Assembly (NCBI GenBank): GCA_022844135.1
Contig: JALHMG010000014.1
Location: forward strand, 39,750 to 103,749
DNA length: 64,000 bases
Direction: 5' to 3'
From: Lysobacterales bacterium
GTDB taxonomy: Bacteria > Pseudomonadota > Gammaproteobacteria > Xanthomonadales > SZUA-5
Numbering within the stretch: the first letter of the stretch is position 1; every line of letters begins with the position of its first letter. Of this stretch, positions 57,662 through 64,000 are shown piece after piece. The notes below the pieces were generated by a model. It ran no database searches. It worked only from the letters and a program-made list of their open reading frames with translations, and was not told where the DNA came from. The position numbers were made by a program, and so were the translations under genes.

Positions 57662-58432
57662 CAACGCAATCACATACGTCATGGCGCCAGTCGGATCGCC
57701 AATCATGCCGATGCGGCCAACGCCAGGCGCATCGAAAGCCGGGACGCACACCGATCCGCCGAGCTCTTGAGCGCGCTTAAGAATTGCGTCGGCATCAGCA
57801 ACGACCACGTACAAGGACCAATGCGAGGGCATGTCGCCCCACTCCTTGGTCATCGGCAGTAAGCCGCCATAGCGCACGTCTGCAACCGAATACTCGGTGT
57901 ACGTCAGTTGTTCGAAGTTCGGCATCGGCGACTCTTTGTACTTCCACCCTAGAAGCTCGCCATAGAACGCTCGCATCCCTTTAACATCTCGCGTCGCAAG
58001 TTCAACCCAGCCAAAGGCATTCTCTTCGAACATTGCAAAGTCGCCGCCGCTGCTTTGCGCCGACTGCCACAGTGCAAATACAGCGCCGCCTGGATCAGCA
58101 AGGAATGCGCCTCGCCCCATCCCCGGAACATCGAAAGGCGCCATGATTTCGCTGCCGCCCAGCGTTTTGGCCTTGGCGAGGCAGGCATCGACATTCGCCA
58201 CGGCAAAGTACACAGCCCAACGCGACGGACCATCGACACCCGGTGGCATGCCGGCGAGCGCGCCAATCGTGCCGGTGGTATTGCGCAGGAACGTATAAGG
58301 GCCGATGCCAGTGTGCATGACCTGACCTTGCCAGCCAAACAGAGCGCCGTAGAACGCGCTCGATGCATCCGGTTTGGTGCTGGACAGTTCGAACCAGCAC
58401 GGTGCGCCCATCGGTACCTGTACGATTGCCAT
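57647..58432 (-). CDS. Two-module VOC (glyoxalase-fold) protein
   Basis: 261 residues made of two VOC modules. The first starts PCWFELSSTKPDASSAFYGALFGW and the second FGWVELATRDVKGMRAFYGELLGW; here only short parts identify each (WFELSST, FYGALFGW, FYGELLGW). Metal ligands of glyoxalase/dioxygenase-type members are only partly visible. Activity unknown; such proteins are often annotated as glyoxalase or antibiotic-resistance-like. It is divergent from ppa, with 117 bp between. Confidence 0.85.
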   Translation of the reverse strand: MAIVQVPMGAPCWFELSSTKPDASSAFYGALFGWQGQVMHTGIGPYTFLRNTTGTIGALAGMPPGVDGPSRWAVYFAVANVDACLAKAKTLGGSEIMAPFDVPGMGRGAFLADPGGAVFALWQSAQSSGGDFAMFEENAFGWVELATRDVKGMRAFYGELLGWKYKESPMPNFEQLTYTEYSVADVRYGGLLPMTKEWGDMPSHWSLYVVVADADAILKRAQELGGSVCVPAFDAPGVGRIGMIGDPTGAMTYVIALSAHS

Positions 58433-58549
58433 GCCTCACTCTCCAAACTGTGTGAACGCGAAGTCTGCGAGCCTTTGCGTAGAACGTAAAGCATGGCCGC
58501 CCGTCGCTCAGCCGTCGCATACTGGGGAACGTTCGAACGGAGAGCCGAT

Positions 58550-59080
58550 ATGAGTTTGGAGAAAGTGAGTTCTGGCGCCGACGTGCCCAACGATGTCAAC
58601 GTCATCATCGAAATCCCGATGAACGCCGAACCCGTTAAGTACGAAGTCGACAAAGCCTCCGGGGCGATCTTCGTAGATCGCGTATTGACGACGCCGATGC
58701 GCTACCCGTGCAACTACGGATACATACCCCGCACCTTGTCGGGCGATGGCGATCCGAGCGATGTGCTGGTAGTGATGCCATTGCCGCTGATACCAGGCTC
58801 AGTCATTCGCGTTCGCCCAATTGGCATGCTGTCAATGGAAGACGAGGCCGGCGAGGACACCAAGTTAATCGCTCTGCCTATTGTCAAGGTGTACTCGGCG
58901 TACGCCAACATGCACTCGCTCGATGACGTCCCGCAACACACACTCGATCGAATCCGGCATTTCTTTGAGCACTACAAGGATCTGGAACATGGCAAGTGGG
59001 TCAAGGTGCGAGGCTGGGAGGGGATCGAGGCCGCCAAAAAGGACATTCTTGATTCGGTGGCACGCTACGCGCGCCAGTAG
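58550..59080 (+). CDS. ppa: Inorganic pyrophosphatase (family I)
   Basis: 176 residues from ATG 58550, with an AACGGAGAG site upstream. The family I signature DGDPSDVLV gives three metal-binding Asp residues, with [21 protein letters not shown] N-terminal core and YNYGY-like CNYGYIP. It hydrolyses pyrophosphate released by biosynthesis, in the cytoplasm as a hexamer. It is a single gene upstream of two unrelated exported proteins. Confidence 0.97.
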   Translation: MSLEKVSSGADVPNDVNVIIEIPMNAEPVKYEVDKASGAIFVDRVLTTPMRYPCNYGYIPRTLSGDGDPSDVLVVMPLPLIPGSVIRVRPIGMLSMEDEAGEDTKLIALPIVKVYSAYANMHSLDDVPQHTLDRIRHFFEHYKDLEHGKWVKVRGWEGIEAAKKDILDSVARYARQ

Positions 59081-59120
59081 CGCCACACCACCCTAAGGCT
59101 CAAGCTCTACTGACCTGGAC

Positions 59121-60089
59121 ATGAAACGATTGTTGCTTTTGGCGACTTTGATCGTTCTTGTGAGCGCCGTTTGGTGGCGCCACGAGGGAGCTGGCGATGA
59201 ATCGAAATCCAGTCATGTTGACGAGCTCGACGTCATAGCGAGTCCGCCGACGATTGTGCCCACCGCAAGGACCAGTCGCACTACTGCGACAACGGCGAGG
59301 GTATCTCCTGAGGACACAATCCCGGAATCACCTGATAGCACGTTAAAGCGGAACCCCAATGCGGCCGCTGACGTAGGGACGACTCCGAAGCTACTCGAGT
59401 TGCAGGCGCGTGCGCCCAATAGTGCGAATGATGCACACGAGTATGCAATGGCCCTTTCAGAGTGTACCGCTGCCCTGCGCCGTCCGTTCGCCGACAGCGA
59501 AGTAAGCCGCGGCGCATTCGCGGACTATCACGCCTTGATGAATGGCACTGATTTGTCGCAGGCGCTCTTGGGTTCGCGGCGTGAGGAATGCCAGCAGCTT
59601 TTGGAAACTATCGCGCCTGATCAACGGTGGAAATCGCTCGTTGATCGGATACGGTTGGCATGGGACGCCGCTGCCGCTCAAGGCGATCCCTATGCCAGAT
59701 TGGTGGTCTTGACGCGCAATTGGACAGAAAACACACGTGCCCCGGACCATGCGCAAGCCCAGGATCTCGGCATGCAATTGCTGAACATTGACGATCCATC
59801 GACGTTGGTTCGCCTGGCACCCAGGATGCGCGCCTTTGGGCAGTTTCCAGAGGCTTGGACACTGGCGGCGTGCGATCTCGGATACGACTGCGGCTTCTCC
59901 GGACCGATAATCATGCGCGATTGTTTACTGCGAGGCCTATGTCGGAGCGGCGACTACGTTACCGAGCTGGAACGCGATACGCCACCGGTCATTTGGTCAG
60001 AGATACAAGTCCAGCGCGCACGCATCCTGGAGCTTATCCGCGGTGGCAATCTGCGTGAATTGTTCAATGTCCCGCCGCCTCGCCTTTAG
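59121..60089 (+). CDS. Exported or membrane-anchored protein, paralogue of the next gene
   Basis: 322 residues. N-terminal signal or signal-anchor segment (KRLLLLATLIVLVSAVWW), then a ~65-residue low-complexity Ser/Thr/Pro linker and a helical C-terminal domain. The domain ends with a conserved pattern LAACDLGYDCGFSG ... RDCLLRGLC ... IQVQRARILELIRGG. The same order of Cys and charged residues is repeated in the following gene (LAGCDLGADCS ... FNCADSAAACM ... IQRERRNIVLRIRSG). No catalytic motif recognised. The final 23 bases overlap the next gene. Confidence 0.72.
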   Translation: MKRLLLLATLIVLVSAVWWRHEGAGDESKSSHVDELDVIASPPTIVPTARTSRTTATTARVSPEDTIPESPDSTLKRNPNAAADVGTTPKLLELQARAPNSANDAHEYAMALSECTAALRRPFADSEVSRGAFADYHALMNGTDLSQALLGSRREECQQLLETIAPDQRWKSLVDRIRLAWDAAAAQGDPYARLVVLTRNWTENTRAPDHAQAQDLGMQLLNIDDPSTLVRLAPRMRAFGQFPEAWTLAACDLGYDCGFSGPIIMRDCLLRGLCRSGDYVTELERDTPPVIWSEIQVQRARILELIRGGNLRELFNVPPPRL

Positions 60090-61032
60090 CACATTGGCGC
60101 TCGTCGTCTCGGCATTGGCGATATGGTTTGTTGTGTCCCCCAATGCGCGCTTCACTGATGGATTGCGCCCGATGGAGCTCGAATCGGAGCAATCAAACCA
60201 GCTCGCACCAACGTCTTCGCCAAACCTGCCTACCGACGTCTCGATCGACGCCGATCCAGAACACGCGCCGAAGTCCGCCGCCAAGCTCACCTCAAGCACC
60301 GAGCCAGAAGATGAGGACGAAGACGAAGAATTCGCGCACTTACCGCCGCGCGAGGCCTTGCTTCGGCTGCACGTTTGCACTGTGCGCGCGTCAGCTCGAC
60401 TCATCGAGTTCTCGCGCTCGCAAATGGACGCAACGCCGGATCAGATCTCACCAGCAGAACAACAATCGCGCGCCGCGCGGCAGTATCTTGATGGACTCTG
60501 CACTGAGGCCGATCAGTTATCGATCGAGGCGAAACAGCAAGCCACGGCGACAGTCACTGCGCGTGCTCTGGAGTCAACTGATGCAGCTGATCGACTGCTT
60601 GCCCTGGCATTCAACTACGAGCCGCTGAATGACGTTTCCGCAGCTACTGCGCGACAAATCTTTATCGCCGCACTGTCGAGCGGCGATCCCGAATTGTTGG
60701 CATGGATCGGCGGCTCGCTCAATACTCGCGAAGGCAGCACTGTCGAACGCCTGGGCCCTTACGCTGCTTCGGATCTCAGCTTCGCAAGCTTTGTCCTCGC
60801 AGGCTGCGATCTTGGCGCCGACTGTTCGCCGAACTCGCTCTGGTTTCAGTTCAACTGCGCTGATAGCGCTGCGGCATGTATGTACGACAATCTCGAAGCG
60901 CAACTTCTATCGCGCTCGTACCCGCCGCGCGCTCATCCCTACATCCAACGCGAACGCCGCAACATCGTTTTGCGTATACGTTCCGGCCAGGGCGCTTCGC
61001 TGTTTGCACCAGTACGTCCACCCAAATCGTAG
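60067..61032 (+). CDS. Exported or membrane-anchored protein, paralogue of the previous gene
   Basis: 321 residues from ATG 60067. N-terminal hydrophobic segment (RRLAFSTLALVVSALAIWFVV), an acidic stretch EDEDEDEEF around residue 90, then a mostly helical domain with the shared terminal pattern LAGCDLGADC, a Cys-containing hinge and IQRERRNIVLRIRSG. Sequence similarity to the upstream protein is confined to this C-terminal part, so the pair likely arose by duplication and diverged. It precedes the HD-GYP regulator by ~80 bp; no functional link is proven. Confidence 0.72.
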   Translation: MSRRLAFSTLALVVSALAIWFVVSPNARFTDGLRPMELESEQSNQLAPTSSPNLPTDVSIDADPEHAPKSAAKLTSSTEPEDEDEDEEFAHLPPREALLRLHVCTVRASARLIEFSRSQMDATPDQISPAEQQSRAARQYLDGLCTEADQLSIEAKQQATATVTARALESTDAADRLLALAFNYEPLNDVSAATARQIFIAALSSGDPELLAWIGGSLNTREGSTVERLGPYAASDLSFASFVLAGCDLGADCSPNSLWFQFNCADSAAACMYDNLEAQLLSRSYPPRAHPYIQRERRNIVLRIRSGQGASLFAPVRPPKS

Positions 61033-61113
61033 CAGGTTTTTCACGTTCCGCAGATTTACTTCAGTTGTACGAGCGAGTAATTTCGAAGCGTGAAGACCAA
61101 TGCGAGAGGGGCG

Positions 61114-62640
61114 ATGGTCGAAGACGACGAGCTATTTGAATTCGCGGCCGAGATAGAACGCGGCGAACCGTGGAACGTACTCGTGGTCGACGACGAACCG
61201 GCCGTGCATGAGGTGACCAAACTGGTGCTCGGCACCTTCACCTTCGAAGATCGTCCCCTAAAGTTCTTTCACGCTTACTCCGCCGCGCAGGCGCGAGATC
61301 TCATGCGCAGCACACCCGATCTTGCCGTGCTGCTGCTCGATGTTGTGATGGAGTCGGATCAGGCCGGCCTGGATCTGGTGAAATTCGTGCGCGGAGAACT
61401 TGACAACCACTTCGTCCGGATCGTCCTGCGCACCGGTCAACCCGGCCAGGCGCCCGAGCATGAGGTGATCACCAACTACGATATCAACGACTACAAGGAC
61501 AAGACTGAGCTGACGGCCCAGAAGTTGCGCACGATGATGTACGCAACACTGCGCGCCTATCGAGACGTGATGTTGATCGAGCGGAATCGGCTTGGTCTGG
61601 AGCGTGTGATCGCCGCTTCGGCGCATATTTTCTCGCACCAAAAATCGCATGAGTTTGCCTCTGCTGTGCTTGGTCAACTCAGCAATGTCGTGGGTCTTGA
61701 GAAAGGTGCGCTGTATTGCAAGACCGTGGACGTGCCAAGCACGGGCGAGGAACTGGTCGTGGCGGCCGCAACGGGCGATTACGCTCGATATATTAATACG
61801 CCGGTCGATTCCGCATTGCCGCCACATTTGGTGGCCTCGGTGCATCAGGCTTTCGAGCGCAAGCAGAATTTGTTCGCCGACGATCACTATGTGCTGCATT
61901 TTACGGACAGCCACGCGACGGAAAGTTTGTTGTATGTCGGCGAAACACCGCGTTTGCGCGACATCGATTATCGACTGGTGCAATTGTTCTGCACGAACGT
62001 CTCAATCGCATTCGAGAACCTTCATCTCAATAAGGAGCTGTTCGAGAGCCAGTTGGAGATGGTTTACCTGCTCGCTGGAGCAGCCGAGACTCGATCGCGC
62101 GAGACGGCCAATCATGTCCGCCGGGTGGGCCTGCTGGCCGAGTTGATCGGTTTACGCAGTGGCCTCGAAGAAAACGTAGCTTCGATGTTGCGCTTTGCGG
62201 CGCCGTTGCATGACATTGGCAAAATTGGCATTCCCGATGCGATTCTCAACAAACCTGGCGCACACACCCCAGAGGAATCGGTGGTGATGCGTACGCACGC
62301 GGAGCTTGGCGCGCAGATGCTTGCCAGCTCCAAGCGCCCGCTGATGCAACTCGCTGCGCAGGTTGCTCGCGAGCATCACGAGAACTGGGATGGTTCGGGT
62401 TATCCGCGAGGGCTGAAGGGCGAGGACATTGGCGTCGCTGGTCGGATCGTTGCGCTTGCGGATGTGTTCGACGCGCTCGGTAGCAACCGCTGCTACAAAC
62501 GCGCCTGGGGTAGAGAGGAAGTCAAGGCCTTCATTCGCGGTCAGTCTGGCCGCAAATTTGATCCGCGGCTGGTCGAAGTACTATTCGGCGCCTGGGATGA
62601 AGCGGAGGAAATTCGCCGCTCCTTGCCCGACATCTTATAA
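61114..62640 (+). CDS. Response regulator with DUF3369 and HD-GYP output
   Basis: 508 residues from ATG 61114 (AGAGGGG upstream); GTG 61090 is the alternative. Receiver domain with Asp76 as phosphoacceptor in LLLDVVM, and the acidic VVDDEPAV. Next a DUF3369-like middle region (~145-315, ERVIAASAHIFSHQ). The C-terminal HD-GYP phosphodiesterase has His366-Asp367 in LHDIGKIG, HH in AREHHENWDGSGYP and GxxYP. It should degrade c-di-GMP when phosphorylated; a cognate kinase is not adjacent. Together with the GGEEF protein at 52510 and the EAL protein at 31066 it makes three c-di-GMP proteins in the window. Confidence 0.92.
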   Translation: MVEDDELFEFAAEIERGEPWNVLVVDDEPAVHEVTKLVLGTFTFEDRPLKFFHAYSAAQARDLMRSTPDLAVLLLDVVMESDQAGLDLVKFVRGELDNHFVRIVLRTGQPGQAPEHEVITNYDINDYKDKTELTAQKLRTMMYATLRAYRDVMLIERNRLGLERVIAASAHIFSHQKSHEFASAVLGQLSNVVGLEKGALYCKTVDVPSTGEELVVAAATGDYARYINTPVDSALPPHLVASVHQAFERKQNLFADDHYVLHFTDSHATESLLYVGETPRLRDIDYRLVQLFCTNVSIAFENLHLNKELFESQLEMVYLLAGAAETRSRETANHVRRVGLLAELIGLRSGLEENVASMLRFAAPLHDIGKIGIPDAILNKPGAHTPEESVVMRTHAELGAQMLASSKRPLMQLAAQVAREHHENWDGSGYPRGLKGEDIGVAGRIVALADVFDALGSNRCYKRAWGREEVKAFIRGQSGRKFDPRLVEVLFGAWDEAEEIRRSLPDIL

Positions 62641-62676
62641 GCACAGGCGATCGACTGCTGTCCTAAGGATGCTGCC

Positions 62677-63696
62677 CTAAGGACGGCCCCATTCGATGTG
62701 CCGTATGCGCGGACCGATTTGTTCCTGGGTCACAATCACGGTGACCGCTTCGTTAACCTCAGGGTTAGTGACTGCCACGTAGACCCAGGCGAGATCGTAA
62801 GGCGATAGGTCCGGCATATCGCATGAGGCTTCCATCACGCAAACATCGGCAGGCCCATCTGGGCCCTGCCCTGCGCCCCCCATCATTTCCTCGAACTTAT
62901 GTCGGAGCTCATCGGTATTCAGGCGACGCAGATTGCGCGCCAATAGCGCTCGCGCAGCAATGTAGTCCCCATCGGCCAGATGTTCTGCGAAACGCTGCGC
63001 GACTTGCGCCGCTTGCTCGTTACGTTCGACCAGACTGGACGCGCTATCGCGAATCGCCGCGGATTTGTGCTGCGGCGCCTTGTTTAAAGCCGCGTTCAGC
63101 TGTGTGCGTACTGCGCGAATAACATTCGCTGATCCAGTCAATTCGTCCGTACGTGCATCGAGATTGGAGATCGCTGAATCGACGTCGGCGCCTGCCGCTT
63201 TCGCACGGCAACGCTTTGCCTGCTCAACGCCATGAATCGCAAACTCACCCGTCAGCGACTCGAAAATGCGAGCCGCCGCCGGATAGTCGTGCAGTCGCTC
63301 GTGCAGGAATGCCTTGTTGTACAACCACTCTTCATTGTGATGCAAAGCAAGCGCGATGTCGTAAAGCGCCAACGCCGAACCGATGATGTCAGGATGAATC
63401 GGAACACCAAAATCGTCACCGCCCCGAACCCATCCAGGCTTCGGGGCATCCAAAGTTTTCATCGTTCCTTCGTTGACTCGACGAAGCGCTAGTGAATACA
63501 CCTCGCTCGCCGCCAGTTCTCGGGATTTGGTATCAATCTCGGCATCGTCCATCACCAAATCCTGGACGTAGTAGTCGCTTCCAGAAACTTGGCTTGCAAG
63601 ACGCATCAGATCACCCGCTCGCGCGCGTTTGTTCAGATCACTACCGGCGAGCGCAAGCATCCGCTTTGCCTTAGCGGCAATCGCATCTCCGGCCAT
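62677..63696 (-). CDS. Helical-repeat protein, unknown function, start uncertain
   Basis: 340 residues from ATG 63696. The frame is open upstream to TTG 63849 (51 extra codons), and GTG 63711 with GGGG upstream is another option. The N-terminal part is helical with a TPR-like pair (NEEWLYNKAFLHERLHDYPAA), no signal peptide and few Cys. The C-terminal ~110 residues form an alpha/beta domain ending IRHIEWGRP, which I cannot name. The preceding partial gene on the same strand (63942-64000) is 92-245 bp upstream depending on the start chosen. Confidence 0.55.
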   Translation of the reverse strand: MAGDAIAAKAKRMLALAGSDLNKRARAGDLMRLASQVSGSDYYVQDLVMDDAEIDTKSRELAASEVYSLALRRVNEGTMKTLDAPKPGWVRGGDDFGVPIHPDIIGSALALYDIALALHHNEEWLYNKAFLHERLHDYPAAARIFESLTGEFAIHGVEQAKRCRAKAAGADVDSAISNLDARTDELTGSANVIRAVRTQLNAALNKAPQHKSAAIRDSASSLVERNEQAAQVAQRFAEHLADGDYIAARALLARNLRRLNTDELRHKFEEMMGGAGQGPDGPADVCVMEASCDMPDLSPYDLAWVYVAVTNPEVNEAVTVIVTQEQIGPRIRHIEWGRP

Positions 63697-63941
63697 CTGC
63701 TGATCGAAATTCACGCAGCGCCCCGACCGATTCTCTGGTTGACGAAACTCGTAGGATGCCGCCGCACGTCGAACGCAGCCGCTCTCCCGGTGGCTATCAA
63801 GTTTACACGAGGCTGAAGGTCCAACAATCAAAGGATCGCCATTAGTCAAGCACGTCCAGACCGGTGCCAGCGCGGTTTAGAGTGTCTTGCCTCCCAATTC
63901 CCTTGGACCCGCCCAACCGGTTTTTGTGAGACCGCGCCGGT

Positions 63942-64000
63942 TCACGCGGCTTGCTTCAATTTCGCATCCTCCTCCATAGCATCGTCAAGCTTTTTCTTTG
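63942..64000 (-). CDS. C-terminus of a gene that continues beyond the right edge
   Basis: Reading the minus strand, the frame ends in KKKLDDAMEEDAKLKQAA and a TGA stop at 63942-63944. The Lys/Glu/Asp-rich amphipathic tail looks like a real protein C-terminus. Nothing can be said about its function. It lies upstream of the 62677-63696 gene on the same strand, so the two may be an operon. Confidence 0.55.
   Translation of the reverse strand, partial: KKKLDDAMEEDAKLKQAA

Overview
The window is a GC-rich, densely packed chromosomal segment. It has about 50 genes, no intergenic gap above 300 bp, many 4-bp ATGA/GTGA overlaps, and no rRNA, tRNA, IS element or CRISPR array that I could find. Gene content (type II secretion gspLMN, nudE-cysQ-mazG, DUF2069-wrbA, grpE-dnaK-dnaJ, ettA, sufT, abundant c-di-GMP and two-component proteins) points to a gammaproteobacterium. 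The Lysobacterales (Xanthomonadales) fit best, but this is inference from family knowledge, not from a marker gene.

Layout. 1-7952: the end of a polyunsaturated-fatty-acid / secondary-lipid type iterative synthase, with the KR-DH tail of a PfaA-like protein followed by a complete PfaC-like KS-CLF-AT-(four hotdog) protein. 8061-9026: secreted esterase. 9041-14918: housekeeping genes (smc, a small membrane protein, TatD hydrolase, DUF2069 protein, wrbA). 15033-20977: a minus-strand cluster of ECF sigma factor, Pro-rich anti-sigma-like protein, coiled-coil protein, inner-membrane OmpA-like protein, Ras-like GTPase and histidine kinase fused to a receiver; this is the best candidate for an unusual signalling system. 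21081-25385: FHA protein, guaA, and an OmpR-type two-component pair. 25592-33639: secreted BNR-repeat protein, Ser/Thr kinase with TPRs, and a PAS/GAF/GGDEF/EAL protein whose GGDEF site is degenerate. 33910-36257: ettA and a Phd/VapC-type toxin-antitoxin pair with a palindromic upstream region. 36271-40168: dnaJ, dnaK, grpE with a sigma-32-like promoter. 40439-46794: corA, then a tightly overlapping run gspL-gspM-gspN-IMPase-nudE-cysQ-mazG. 46983-52040: coiled-coil membrane protein, then moxR-DUF58-tgpA-slp. 52045-55554: small membrane protein and a propeller-sensor diguanylate cyclase. 55615-59080: sufT, GNAT, an unrecognised membrane protein, VOC protein, ppa. 59121-62640: two tandem paralogous exported proteins and a REC-DUF3369-HD-GYP regulator. 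62677-64000: an unrecognised TPR-like protein and the last codons of a minus-strand gene entering from the right.

Themes. Three c-di-GMP proteins lie in one window: a GGEEF cyclase without a visible I-site, an EAL protein with a broken GGDEF, and an HD-GYP regulator. There are also two histidine kinases, one Ser/Thr kinase, one FHA protein, one ECF sigma factor and one Ras-like GTPase, so the region is rich in signal transduction. Start codons were adjusted by ribosome-binding site, overlap and family alignment; where I moved a start the entry says so.
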